Shown here piece after piece: positions 30,739 to 40,949 of a DNA stretch of 64,000 nucleotides. Each line of letters begins with the position of its first letter. The first letter of the stretch is position 1. Below the pieces are notes generated by a model, which saw only the letters and a program-made list of their open reading frames with translations, had not been told where the DNA came from and ran no database searches. The DNA is from Geranomyces variabilis (taxonomy: Eukaryota; Chytridiomycota; Chytridiomycetes; Spizellomycetales; Powellomycetaceae): positions 61,428-125,427 of the forward strand of contig JADGJP010000051.1 of NCBI GenBank assembly GCA_027603065.1, in the 5' to 3' direction. A program made the translations under genes and the position numbers.

Positions 30739-32267
30739 AGAGAGGGATACCGACGAAAGAGGTTAATACCAAAAACCCCCCTCTAAAATGGTCTTTACTT
30801 CTTGCTCTCTTGGAGCGGGACAACTCACAAAGTAAAGCCCGGTAATCGTCCCTGTGGATTTCTGATACGCAATATAGTAAAACCCAGCGAACGACGCGCC
30901 GCTGATTGCTTTTATGCGGTGATCCGGAACCAAAAAGTGTTCCTAAGAAAAGCACAACAACAATAAAGTAAGAAAAAGTGAGGATGAGAGCTAAAACGCG
31001 CGCGCGCCGGGTTGCGAACGGTTGTTGGGCTTGTTTTTGTCTTATCGCGCGCGCTAACTAACCTTCCATCGCATAAAGATGATATCGTTCGCCTCAAAAT
31101 CATAGGTAAACCCATCTTTGTTGAACTCTGTCTGGAAATCTTTAAACGCCGGGAATCGCGTCTGCGTACGAAACACAACCGTAGTCAGCTAATTACTGAT
31201 CCGGTTCCAAAAGTTTCCGCTCCCTTTCTTTGGTTTTCTGCTCCTCACCCAATGCTGCACGTCAATATCCTCGTCGGCATCCCACTTGCGCGTGAGAAAA
31301 CTGTATTTTGGCCCAATAATTTCGCCTTCAAAGAACGTGCACAGATCCGGCCAGTCGTCCGTAAGGCCCTTTATCGAGAGGTATCCGCAGAGAAATGAGT
31401 TGCGCATGTCCACATGCTAGAAAAGAAATAAGAGGGAACTAAGTCAACATTTCCAAAAGAAGGGAAAATCGTATTGCTCTGGCGTCGCGCGCTTTTTACC
31501 TGAATCTCTACAGTGACATCATAACTACTCCTCCCACTCTTTTGCTCGCCAGCAAACCTGCTTCCAGAAAACAGCGAGCAGCAGTGGCGGTCAATCAGCC
31601 TCCGAGCGCGAGCGGCGTCTGGGCCCAGCAACTCGACGCCTCCTGCGCCAACGCGGCGGCGTATAGACTCTCCTCCTGCTGATGACGGGGATGGTGTGAA
31701 CGGTGATGCGAATGCAGCGGCGGGTGCCGTTGTTGCTGATGGCTCAGCAGCAGCTGAAGCGTGGACGTTGTCTTCCAGGCCGGGTGGTGGTGGTACTGGT
31801 GCTGGCGCTGTTGCTGGTGCTGGTGCTGTGCTGGTGCCGAGGTTTGCTGTTGGTAGAAAGTTGGTCGTTGGTGGCGGTGGCACTTCGCCTGGTATTGTTT
31901 GCTGCTGAGGACAGTTTTCTTTGAGAGCGTAATCTAGCGGCAATAGTGGGTCGGCGGCGGAAGGCGAGCCGGCAGCAGCGGCGGCTGTTGTCGTCCCAGC
32001 TGCTGAGGATTCGCCGGGCGGCGGCAGGGCCGGCAGCAAAGGAGAGGAGGAAGAAGAGGCGGAGGAAGAAGCGGAAGAGGTGGACAAGACGACGGATGGC
32101 GGGAAGGCTGCGGCGATTATGCTGCCGGGAGTGGGGTGAGTGGCGGGCGTCGTTGTAGTGGTGGTGGTGGTGGTGGTTGTGTTGTCAGACGCAGGACTCT
32201 GCAGCAGCAGCAGCGGGTTTACGGCTAAGGCGGCGTTTGCGGCGGCAGCTGTTATGGTGACTGGCAT
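30608..32267 (-). CDS. GID4: GID4/Vid24, substrate receptor of the GID/CTLH ubiquitin ligase
   Basis: Five exons: 32267..31500, 31416..31249, 31161..31063, 30942..30829 and 30688..30608; 409 residues. The first about 210 residues are disordered (Thr, Ser, Ala, Pro, Gln). The Vid24 beta-barrel starts near 216 and shows the family blocks [70 protein letters not shown] and [16 protein letters not shown]4 recognises Pro/N-degron substrates such as gluconeogenic enzymes for ubiquitination. All exon joins are phase 0. The last intron contains a (CT)n run. Start chosen at MPVTITA; an in-frame Met at 32405 would add 46 residues. Confidence 0.95.
30702..30742. repeat. (GA)n microsatellite inside the last GID4 intron
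   Basis: A run of GA/AG dinucleotides with a few interruptions, forming the polypyrimidine tract of the intron on the minus strand. Confidence 0.85.
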
Positions 32268-32828
32268 GTGCCTGTCCGTTCTTGCGAGGTAATAGGTAAT
32301 AGTAGTAGGATAAAGGATAAAGGATGAATGAATGGAGGAGGAAGAAGCACCGAGAAAGAGTTGCGAAATGCCAGTGGTCACAAGGACCGAGAGGTTGCGT
32401 TGCAAGTTGCCGATTGTGCAAAGTCCAGCCGCTGATTAGTCAGCACCTCGACTATTGTTCTGACTGCCGCCACACGTGACTCTCTCTTGACTTTGTGCGC
32501 AGTCAGTCTCCTTTACAATTTGTCACGTGAGAGACTGCTGCAGATTGAATCCGCTCGCTCTAATTAGAGAGATGCTCTGTCCCCCGTCCCTCAACCCGCC
32601 GTCGACATTGTGCACCCCCCATCGGCCTTGCCGCCCCCCCGTCCCCCGCCCCCCGCTGAGCTACCCGCTGCGACCCTCCTATCGGCTCCCACCTGCTTTC
32701 GGTGCATAGAGCTTCCTGTCTTGCGCGCGTGCGTCTGTGTGTCTGGCCCTGTGAAAAGTCAAAAAGCTCTTTCTCGCGCGCGCTCGCTCGCTGCCCCCCA
32801 CCCCCCGTTCCCGTCGAACTTTTCGAAA
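32268..32828. other. Divergent promoter region between GID4 and the Ser-rich gene
   Basis: It contains CACACGTGAC near 32470 and TCACGTGAG near 32522, both with an E-box CACGTG core (bHLH sites). Pyrimidine-rich DNA precedes the start at 32829. No gene called. Confidence 0.5.
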
Positions 32829-35030
32829 ATGTCACTGTCCCCATCCCCCTCGTCGCCGGAGCTGAAGCGCAGGTCTAGCAAGGCCTCAGTCAACGGATCC
32901 GCTCATGCGCATACTGCAACTGGTCCCGCTGCCAGGCCGCCGCTGCCGTCTTCGGCTGCAACGAAATTGCTCTCGCCGGCGTCAACATCACAGCTCAGCA
33001 ACAAACACAACCAGCAAAGCCGGCCATCTTTCGCGACACTGTGCCGCTCCTTCCTTGCCCAGTGGAAAGACTCGGGCTCTTCTTCTTTGCAGAAGCGCCG
33101 CCGCAAAAACTCGGCTGCCACAATCAGCTTCTCGACAGCCTCTTCTGCCGCCGCCGCCATGAACGCTTCTGCTAGCGCTGCTGCTGAAGCTGAAGCGTTC
33201 TATCCTCCTATCAGTCGAGGCAGCAGCAGTAACCGCAGTCGTCGCCCTCCGTTGCCCATATTTACCAGCCCGGCGGCTTCGGTCTCGGAAAGTCATCTCC
33301 CGTCTTCTGCAGTCTCCCCAGCGACGAGTCCGCTCAGTCCTGCGGTTAGCGACGTAACTGATACTGCTACTCTTGTTGCGGCCGGCGGCCCGGACGACCA
33401 CACAGCGCCTGTGCCGGTCAAGGAATTATCCGCGCAGTCGCATCAGCCGCCGCCACCGCCACCGCCAACAGCAGACGACCAGCAGACCGCTAGCAGCGCC
33501 AGCGGCGGGACCAGCACCACTACTGCAATATCACTCCACACATACATGTCCTCTTCACACATCCCGACACCATTACTCGAAGACGCCGTGACGCTCGAGG
33601 ACCAGCTGATCGGCCTTGCGATGCTGCGCCGCACCTCGCTCGCCAGCGCCGCCGCCGCGTCGGTCGTCGAGATTGCAGTGTCCCTGGACGGCACGTCTCC
33701 AGTCCTGCAGGCGGCGCCGCCAGCACCGGTGAGCGGCGGTGGGACACAAGCAGAGGCTGCTGCTGCTGCGAGTGTGGCAGAGTCGGTGGACGACTCTTTG
33801 CCTCTCACGGCCGTGACGACGAAAACTGCAGTTGCCTCCGACGCAAAGGAATCGCCGCAGCAGCTGCAAGTACTTCAACAACAGCAGCCGATAACGATGG
33901 TCTTGCCGCCACTACCGCCAGGCGCAACCGTGTCGCTAAACAACAAACAGCAACAACAGCAACAGCCGATAACGATGGTCCTGCCGCCGCTACCGCCAGG
34001 CGCTACCGTCACGCTCAACAACGGCTTGCCTCGACCGGCTTTACGATGGACCGACGACGTGCGCGACAACAACAACAACAATAACCCTCGCAGCGGTGGC
34101 GTCGGCGTCCCACCAGCTGTCGCCGCACTTAAGTCCCGACCGGGCGTGACGCGTGCGCTGTCGGATCTCCGCCGGTCGCTGTCGACACTGGCGATCAAGC
34201 TGCGCAGTCCGATGAATTCGAAAGAACAGGATGAAGATTATGATGATTATTTTTACCAGGATGGGTATTTTACGGCTGTGGCTGCTGGCGTGTCTCCGAG
34301 AGCAGCAGCTGCTGCTGCAGGGGAAGGCACAACTACGACTACAACAACAGCCGCGACCGCGTCTCCAGCGTCTTCACCTTCTGCGCAACGCCGACGACGT
34401 AAACGGCTCTCATCGACCGCGTCGCCCACATCGCCAACCTCACCAAGTACGAAAACTCGCTCTGTGACTAACGGAACGAGCCGGCACAGCGTGGTGATCA
34501 AGGACGTGTCGCCGGAATCGGTTGCGGAGGCGCTTGCGCCCGGTACGAGCTATGCGCAGGGGCTTGCGAGTCTGTTTGATGGGGAGAAGCAGGCTAGGGA
34601 TGACGAGGATGATGAGGATGAGGACTTTGCGGCGAGTGAATTGGAATCGGGTGATGATGATGCGTCAAGTGTCTGCACCGCGCTGCATGTCGATGATGAC
34701 GATGAGGGCGCAAGCACAAGCGAGTCGGAAAAGGATCTGCCGCCGCTACCCAACCCTGCACCACGACTCCGCCGCTCACGATCAGAACCGCGGTTACGCA
34801 CATCGGTCGTATCGACTTCCTCGTCGTCGGTGTTTGCGCGCTGGACGAACAACAATAATACCAAAAATGCACCTAGCGGTCGTAGCAGCGTTAAAGGCTT
34901 GTTGCCAGGTGCATCCGTGTCGACGTCGTCGCTCGCGAGCAACGGATCGAAAACGGGTTCGTCTAATAAGCCGTGGAAACAGCTTTGGAGGAGGCTGAAT
35001 GCGTCGACGACGTCGCTTGCGGTGCGGTAG
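32829..35030 (+). CDS. Ser/Thr/Ala-rich, disordered protein of unknown function
   Basis: Single exon, 733 residues, start MSLSPSPSSPELKRRSSK. The upstream frame is open but runs through pyrimidine-rich leader DNA, so this Met is preferred. The sequence is mostly disordered, with Ser, Ala, Gln and Asn runs. A nearly exact internal duplication of about 24 residues (PITMVLPPLPPGATVSLNN and PITMVLPPLPPGATVTLNN) lies about residues 355-400. Basic KRR patches, many SP/TP sites and an acidic DDEDDEDED segment are seen. The C-terminus is basic and amphipathic (KPWKQLWRRLN). SP/TP abundance suggests phosphorylation by proline-directed kinases. No domain is recognised; a scaffold or signalling adaptor is only a guess. 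Confidence 0.7.
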   Translation: MSLSPSPSSPELKRRSSKASVNGSAHAHTATGPAARPPLPSSAATKLLSPASTSQLSNKHNQQSRPSFATLCRSFLAQWKDSGSSSLQKRRRKNSAATISFSTASSAAAAMNASASAAAEAEAFYPPISRGSSSNRSRRPPLPIFTSPAASVSESHLPSSAVSPATSPLSPAVSDVTDTATLVAAGGPDDHTAPVPVKELSAQSHQPPPPPPPTADDQQTASSASGGTSTTTAISLHTYMSSSHIPTPLLEDAVTLEDQLIGLAMLRRTSLASAAAASVVEIAVSLDGTSPVLQAAPPAPVSGGGTQAEAAAAASVAESVDDSLPLTAVTTKTAVASDAKESPQQLQVLQQQQPITMVLPPLPPGATVSLNNKQQQQQQPITMVLPPLPPGATVTLNNGLPRPALRWTDDVRDNNNNNNPRSGGVGVPPAVAALKSRPGVTRALSDLRRSLSTLAIKLRSPMNSKEQDEDYDDYFYQDGYFTAVAAGVSPRAAAAAAGEGTTTTTTTAATASPASSPSAQRRRRKRLSSTASPTSPTSPSTKTRSVTNGTSRHSVVIKDVSPESVAEALAPGTSYAQGLASLFDGEKQARDDEDDEDEDFAASELESGDDDASSVCTALHVDDDDEGASTSESEKDLPPLPNPAPRLRRSRSEPRLRTSVVSTSSSSVFARWTNNNNTKNAPSGRSSVKGLLPGASVSTSSLASNGSKTGSSNKPWKQLWRRLNASTTSLAVR

Positions 35031-36010
35031 GCAGTAGATAAGAAGGAATAGAAGACAGAAAGATGGGGCGTATATATAGCTTTTTTGTTTGGCGTTGTTG
35101 CGGCGTCGGTTTTTTTCTTGTTTATTTCTCGTTTGTTTTTCTATACTTTTGTTTTTGCAATGTCTTTGCTAAGGAATTTGGTTTTCTTGCATCTGTACAG
35201 AGCGTTTAGACGTATGGTTGTCTATACTCGTGTTTTTTGCAAGGTTTGAGAGTTTCATTTCTTGCGTTGACATACAGAAAACTTTCTGCCTTCCTTTGTT
35301 CCCCTCGGGATTCTCCATTCCTTCTTTACTGTGTTTCCCGGTGTTTTTCATTCAAGAATTCGATGTCTTACATGCATACGCGAAGAAAGATAAATCCAGT
35401 TCATTCTGACAGCTATCCGGCAACAGTTCGAATTGCGGAAATAATATGAATTTCCACTTCCCCGATTCTCTTCGACCAACAGACCATTGTCCGAAGCCAC
35501 TCCACGCGGGGTGCTTCTACTCAGCTGCGCTTGTAAAAACCTACGCCCCGCGCCATGCGGAATGACACGTCATTCCAATTGCGCGCGCGCGCAGGTGTTG
35601 GAAGGTGGAAAAAATATAGCACATACACACAGACAGCAGTCTCGCTCCCGATTCGATCGCTTTTCGCTGTTTCTCATATATATTTCTTCCGACTTTGCTG
35701 TCATGGCCTCAATTGGTCCTGTGGGAGTTGGGGTTGGTTGGTTGGTTGTTGGGGCGTGGCGATTTTTGACGTGCGAGTTGCGTCACTCTGCAGAATTGGA
35801 TCCCCTTGCGCATCATCGCACGTCTCTCTCTCATTTGCTCGCCATTCCCTCCTCCTTCGGCCTCTCAAGTATAAAAGGACGACGGGTTTTCCGCTCCCTC
35901 CTCCAGTTCTTCATCTCAACACACCAACAACAACCTTTCAACTCTTCTTTGAAAAAGCTGACAGCTTTCATCTCTCTCTCTTTCCTTTCTACTCCCAAAC
36001 TACATTAGAT
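35031..36010. other. Intergenic region upstream of the first CON-6 gene
   Basis: T-rich 3' flank of the Ser-rich gene, then the promoter of the CON-6 gene. No other gene seen. Confidence 0.5.
35768..35876 (+). promoter_or_regulatory. Promoter of CON-6 gene 1: paired bZIP half-sites and TATA box
   Basis: TGACGT at 35768 and GCGTCA ending 35785 form TGACGTGCGAGTTGCGTCA. TATAAAA is at 35870-35876. The same paired layout precedes the second CON-6 gene. Confidence 0.65.
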
Positions 36011-36455
36011 ATGAGGTACAATGAGATCTTCCGGCGCACTGGGTTGAGTGCGGGTAATGGTGCCACTCTGTTTGCATGAACTGACAGCTGTTTTCGCCTC
36101 TTTTTTTCCGCACTCCTGCAGCAGCTACCAGCCGACCCAGCACGACGGCCTCAAAAAGGACGGTACCCCTGACAAGCGCGTCGCCCAGCACTCCGACAAC
36201 AACTCCTCCTCCAACCACGCTACCCACTCCTCCGGCGGTGGTCCCGCCCGTAACCCCGACGGCACGTTCGCTTCTAACAGTGACTCGTCGGCCGACTACG
36301 ACCGTAGCGAGACTCACGCGAGCAGCGGAGCTAAGCACGCCCAGCACAACACTGGCGAGGAGATCTACAAGCCTACTGAGCACGGCGGTTTGAAGAAGGA
36401 TGGCACCAGGGACAACCGTGTGAAGGACGCCAATGTTACCGAGGAGGATGCGTAA
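36011..36455 (+). CDS. Conidiation-specific protein 6 (CON-6) repeat protein, copy 1
   Basis: Exons 36011..36015 (ATGAG only) and 36122..36455; 112 residues. Two CON-6 repeats are visible, HDGLKKDGTPDKRV near the start and HGGLKKDGTRDNRV near the end. They are separated by a Ser/His/Asn-rich linker with RNPDGTFAS. The protein is small, hydrophilic and without a signal peptide. The family was first named for conidiation-induced genes in Neurospora and is linked to spores, desiccation and stress. The 5-base first coding exon is supported by the same arrangement in the neighbouring paralogue. The acceptor is a tandem CAGCAG (NAGNAG), so an isoform lacking one Ser is possible. Confidence 0.9.
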
Positions 36456-36834
36456 ATATGTCCCCGAGACCTCTCCCTCCACCTTATTTTTGAATTTTTG
36501 TCTTTTGTGTAAATGAATACTTTTTTGCAACTCTTCAATCTCTTCGTTCGCTGTTCGGCTTCATTGGTCTCTGTTGAAACTTAATTGTGGCCGCGAATGT
36601 TGGGGGGAGAGGGCATGTTTTGCTATTGAGTGGTTTTTGACGTTCGCGATGCGTCATAAGTTTGGCCCCGACACTGCCTGCCCCGCTTTACCTCTACATC
36701 CATTCCTTCGGTTTCTCTTTCTTTTCAACACACACCACTTCCCACGATCGCCCTGCAACTCTCAACTTCCACTCGAACATAACATCCTTTCACATACGTC
36801 CGGTTGCGCTTTTTTCTACATCAGAAAACACAAC
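36456..36834 (+). promoter_or_regulatory. Region between the CON-6 genes, with a bZIP pair
   Basis: TGACGT at 36638-36643 and GCGTCAT at 36651-36657 form TGACGTTCGCGATGCGTCA, with the same spacing as upstream of copy 1, both preceded by a T run. No clear TATA box is seen. Confidence 0.6.
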
Positions 36835-37469
36835 ATGAGGTGAGCTGTCAAAAACCCGCGTGGGGATTTTGCGGTCCCTCTTTGCTCATTTGGGGGAGGT
36901 TTTTTTTCTCTGTATCTCTCTCTCTCTCTCTCTCTCTCTCTGCTTTGTTGTATCGATATAGCAAATACCACCCTACCGAGCATGAAGGATTGAAGAAGGA
37001 CGGGACGCCCGATAAGCGTGTCGGCCACCGCCACGGCGACGACGCCCACGCTGCCGCTAAAGATAGCAATGACCAAGAGCACCACCCGCAGCAAAAGACA
37101 CACGCTTTCGAGAAGGAAGATCAGGAGGAGAATGTCGAGGATGCTGGCGATGAGGTAAAGAAAAGATAATCCCACCGTGGGCGTGCTGATGACGGAGGCA
37201 GTGGTTTTGGCAGTTTTGGTGAGAGACTCCTCGTTAAAAATTGCAGCAGCCAAAGAAACACAAGCAGCATAATGTTGGTGAAGAGATTTACAAGCCGACG
37301 TACGTGTACTCGTCCTCGTTGGGTGCGGATTTATGTGCGGGTTCATCCGTCATCTGACATTTAACTACTCTTCTTCTTTATCTCTCTGGCCGCGGTAAGT
37401 GAACACCATGGCCTCAAGAAAGACGGAACCAGAGACCACCGCGTCAAGGATTCCGACGTGACGGCTTAA
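36835..37469 (+). CDS. CON-6 repeat protein, copy 2
   Basis: Four exons: 36835..36839 (ATGAG), 36962..37154, 37247..37299 and 37400..37469; 106 residues. It carries two repeats, EHEGLKKDGTPDKRV and EHHGLKKDGTRDHRV, with a charged His/Glu/Lys-rich middle (HHPQQKTHAFEKEDQEE). The last two introns are placed from frame and similarity to copy 1; retention of intron 2 would end the protein early at VKKR. Intron 1 contains a (CT)n run. It is a tandem paralogue of the gene 0.4 kb upstream, with one extra pair of introns. Confidence 0.85.
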
Positions 37470-37819
37470 GTAAAAGGAAGAGAAAACGGAAAGATATTGT
37501 GGCGTCCTGACTTCGGTCGTTTGGCATTTCTCCCTCTCCGTATCCCCTTCCACTCGCTATGGTTTTCTTTTGCTTTCTTTTGCTATTACTCTTTTTTGAT
37601 GTATCCGTCGGCTGTTTCTTCTTCGGAGAGTAGCGTTCTTTGCCTCTCGACTCGAAATTTTTTGTTTTACAGCCAGAGTAGGAGATTTGTATTCTGGTTT
37701 TCTTTTGCGAAAAGAGAGGAGGGGGTCGGTTGGGATATAAGACGGGTTCTATATACAAGTGCTACCATTTCGTAGCGGGCTAACAAACAAACAGGCTATG
37801 GCCTTGCTTTCCATATTTC
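37470..37819. other. Convergent intergenic region
   Basis: 3' flanks of CON-6 copy 2 (+) and the SERP1-like gene (-). T-rich; nothing else seen. Confidence 0.45.
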
Positions 37820-38205
37820 TCAAAGCTTTCGGCTAAAGATCTCAAAGATCGCTAATAAATGAAAAGAGAGAGTAGCGGGTGGTAAGTATGAAAACAAAAC
37901 GAGCGCAGAAAAGCCAAAAAACGATAAAAACTCACAAGAGCCGAGTACGACAAAGACGAAAAACCCAAGCAAGATAGGACCCACTGGGTATTTCGATGGT
38001 TTTTCCTTCAGTGTTGGCTTGACGAACCCGCGCTTGTGAATGTTTTTAGCGTAGGTGTTGTTTGCGGCGCGGATTGCGGGTGGAGCGGCCTAACGTGAGG
38101 TCGGTAGAAAAAGGTAAGTGACTGCGGCGGGGGAGACTACCGTTTGTGGTTTTTGTCGCCGCTGCCGAGGCTGCGCGGTCGATGATTCTTCTTGGCGCTT
38201 ACCAT
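37820..38205 (-). CDS. SERP1/RAMP4/Ysy6-like ER stress-associated membrane protein
   Basis: Three exons: 38205..38203 (the ATG alone), 38089..37936 and 37851..37820; 62 residues. After the Met the sequence shows family features: ANNTYAKNIHKRGFV (compare NxKxSKNIxxRG), a Lys/Pro stretch, then SKYPVGP and the single tail-anchor helix ILLGFFVFVVLGSSIFEIF, ending SRKL. RAMP4 is a small tail-anchored protein at the Sec61 translocon that stabilises nascent membrane proteins under stress. All three splice joins restore frame and family sequence. The gene is too short and split to be found by simple ORF length. Confidence 0.88.
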
Positions 38206-38343
38206 TATGGATGTGCTTTGTGTCGCTTTTCTGAGCGGGGGCAGCAGGGGCGATGCGGTGGTTGTTGGTAAGTGAGGCCGCAATGGGGGCCACAGAAATG
38301 CTGAGCGAGAGATCGCTTCAACTTTGCCACGTCGTGGTGTTTT

Positions 38344-38604
38344 TCAGAGGCCATCACGCGCCGCCCACTGCCTCGTCTCCTTCTTCAGCTCCCTGCGCCT
38401 CAGCCACCGCTTTTCGTCGCGGTCGATATGCCGTTCCAGCCGGCAGCCGCGACTGCAGCCCGGGTATCGCCGCCACGGCTTGTCGGTGTTGAAACAAAGC
38501 GGAAACTCCTTGTGCATGCGGGCATCGTAGTTTTTGCGGTAGAGGATGTGTTCAAGGTTGGCATCCGCGCGGGTGTCGGGCGGTGGCCAGTTTGTGGAGC
38601 CCAT
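38344..38604 (-). CDS. Small Cys-containing hypothetical protein
   Basis: Uninterrupted 86-residue frame, start MGSTNWPPPDTRAD. It is charged, with EFPLCFNTDKPWRRYPGCSR followed by GC and a basic Arg-rich C-terminal half (DRDEKRWLRRRELKK). The Cys spacing and length recall small mitochondrial accessory or assembly proteins, but I do not recognise the family. The frame is open upstream, so a longer N-terminus or an upstream exon is possible. Expression is unproven. Confidence 0.4.
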   Translation of the reverse strand: MGSTNWPPPDTRADANLEHILYRKNYDARMHKEFPLCFNTDKPWRRYPGCSRGCRLERHIDRDEKRWLRRRELKKETRQWAARDGL

Positions 38605-38605
38605 T

Positions 38606-39060
38606 GAGAAGGGGGTACAAGTATGTTCTTTGAAAGAGAAACGGCTCTGGAGGTTGCTGCTTTTATGCAGTGCGCTTTGCTGAGTACATGCCCAGTGGCC
38701 GAGCTGGATGTGGAGCAGCACCCAATAGGAAATACTTGCGGAGACCATGCCCGGGAACCTGTCGTCTTGCGGCTGCCTGTCAACAGTGCTGTGGGCAAGG
38801 CTCATAATTTGGCTTGGCCTCGCCAGTGCAGATGTACTGTATGCCCCTTGGCATTTTACACAGCCATGCCGTACTCAGCCGCTAGCGCCTTTCTCGAGCA
38901 AAAAAAAAGCATCCAGAAAAAAATGGGACCGTCCCTCATTATTGAAATAGAAAAATTTATGCGTCCGGAGTAGGGAGAAGGGTCCATGTCGGGAGAGTGG
39001 GCATGAGATGTCCGAAAGAGCACCAGTGGTATTATCGTTTTTCTTTTTGTTTCGTTTCCG
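38606..39060. other. Intergenic region, nothing recognised
   Basis: 5' flank of the small Cys-containing gene and 3' flank of the Ser/Gly-rich gene. Open frames occur on both strands but lack family resemblance. Confidence 0.4.
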
Positions 39061-40196
39061 TCAGGCGGCATAAGTCCGTTTTGCGACGCGGATGTGGTTT
39101 TCCAACGAGTGCACCCATGTGGGCAGCCGGTAGTCTCGACAGAATGCCCGTGCGAGCTCGAGTGGGTCGTCGTTCTAGTGAAAAGAAAAAGGAAAGAAAA
39201 AGAAGAAATGGCCGCATCCAGCTGTCAGAAATCATACGATTTGTTCTTTCCGCTTTCTGACCGCTTTCGAACCTCATGCACGGGCAACATCTGATACTGT
39301 CCTTTCTCCGTCTCGACCTTCAGCCTACACACCAACCTACTAGTCCTCCCGGCGGGCGTCGACGACGTCGGCCCAACACCACCACTCCCACCAGCACCCT
39401 GCGCCGCCAACGACGGATCCGACGCTCGTCGAAAATCACTCGCGCCGGCCCGCGTCCGCCCACCAGGTCCCACCTCCCTACTACCCCCAGTCGCATCCCT
39501 CCCACCACCCGTAGCTCCACCACCAACTCTCCGCGGCGCAAGATTCGGCAACGATCCCGACGGTACAACCACCCCGCTGCTGCCACCCATACGAGACGAC
39601 GAGAGTCCCATTGCGCGCATGCCGTGCGTTAGACCCGGATCACCGCCGCTTGCGGTTGGGATGTGAATATTTGGGTTGCTGCCGGATGGTGTGGTTGGGG
39701 AGAGCGGTGCGGCGGAGGAGGCGGGGGGAGACGCATGCGTGAGGGAGGAGGAGGAGGCGAGGCCGACGTCGGATGCCCAGGAGCGGATGACGGCGTCGAA
39801 ATCGGATTTGGGCGCTGTGGAGTGGGCTTTTGTGTGGGCGCGGAGGTTGTCTTCTGATAGTGCCCTGAGAAAAGAGAGAGAGATCAAGGAGAAAAGCAGC
39901 GGGTTTCGTTAGATAAAGGGCAGCTCGCTTTGTAACGTTATCGCCCGGCCGAGCTGTGCTCTTTATCACCATCCCCGTCCGCTTTATTACATTGGTATCA
40001 AAACCTCCTCAGACCCGCTACTCGTCCGCGGCAGAGACGACATTTGCGACGGCGGCAGCGCCGCTTGCTGCTGCTGTAACTGCTGTTGCTGCTCTTGTCG
40101 CGGGTTACCCTCGTACTGCTGTGACGGCGGGTGGTAGTGCTGCGACGGTCCGCTGTTGTCGTTGTGGTGGTAGTTGTGGTGCGGCAGCGAACTCAT
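39061..40196 (-). CDS. Ser/Gly/Gln-rich protein with a small C-terminal module
   Basis: Three exons: 40196..39991, 39864..39273 and 39174..39061; 303 residues. The N-terminus is His/Asn/Gln-rich (MSSLPHHNYHHNDN). The middle is Ser/Pro/Gly-rich and disordered, with an RRASDPSL site of the basophilic-kinase/14-3-3 kind. The last about 55 residues look folded: VCRLKVETEKGQYQMLPVHE, then NDDPLELARAFCRDYRLPTW and a final helix. The pattern of two strands followed by DDPxxLAxxF...L resembles PFU-like and related C-terminal modules of fungal regulators, but I would not name it firmly. Donor GTAATA in exon 1 was chosen because it alone keeps the frame. Confidence 0.7.
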
Positions 40197-40550
40197 TCCG
40201 GAAGAGAGCGAGAGTTGGGGGTGAAAAGAGCGGGGTGAGGGGTTGGTGGCCCCTGTGTGCTGCTTTTTAGATAGTGCGTGTGGAGGAAAGGGAAGTGAAA
40301 AGGGGTTTGTGTGGGGGAGAAAGATTTGCGGCGCTTACCCCATTTGAGCTGTCAGAAAAAAATCAAACGGGGCTCCCGGCCGACACCTCCGCTCTCCTTC
40401 CTTTCTTCTTTTTACCCCTCTTGCGTGCAGTCGCATTAGGGGCAGCCTCAATCTTCTTTTGTCGGGATAACGCACATTGAGTGGACGATTTTTTGAAAAG
40501 CACGCCGAGGCTAGGATGCCAAGCTCAACAAAGTCTACCGACACAAAAAA

Positions 40551-40707
40551 TTACAACCAAAAAGACACAAAGCAAACAAAAAAAAATGGCAATTTCCAAT
40601 GCCTGCAAAGCGGGCGGAGCAAAAAAATCATATACAGGTATTCCCTGACGCGACTGGTGAGAGCATTCGACTCGATGATTCGAGTGGTGTGGCGCTTCCC
40701 AGGGGTT
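40551..40707 (-). repeat. Diverged copy of the caleosin 3' flank
   Basis: On the minus strand this matches 45942-46085 on the plus strand. Shared blocks include GGGAAGCGCCACAC, GCGTCAGGGAAT, ACCTGTATATGATTTTTT, GCTCCGC and CGCTTTGCAGGCAT, with small indels. Function is unknown; it may be a short dispersed element. Confidence 0.7.
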
Positions 40708-40844
40708 ATTTTACTGTCTTCCTCTCTTCCCATTTATGGCGATCTCTTCGGGGGTGGAGGAGTTTGTCGATAAACATTGCGACAGAGGTGTGCTACAGCG
40801 CACGGGTTCCACATCGTACAGACATTGTACCTCACAAGGGTATC

Positions 40845-40949
40845 TACAGCCAGAGGACAAAAGTCGGAGAGCCCCCCCAGCCGCCAAGCCGTGCACTCTC
40901 TTCCTGCGAAAATTTTGGGGGGGTCTCCGACTTTCGTCCTCTGGCTGTA
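40845..40949. mobile_element. MITE-like element A with long terminal inverted repeats
   Basis: Left arm 40845-40878 begins TACAGCCAGAGGACAAAAGT; right arm 40917-40949 is its near-perfect reverse complement with about two mismatches. The 38-base centre is non-coding. The outer motif TACAGCC...GGACAAAAGTC is shared with a second element at 42828. Confidence 0.75.

Noticed and set aside
36904-36941. (CT)n run in the CON-6 copy 2 intron as a regulatory repeat
   Set aside because: A polypyrimidine microsatellite in an intron is ordinary; no evidence beyond splicing use.
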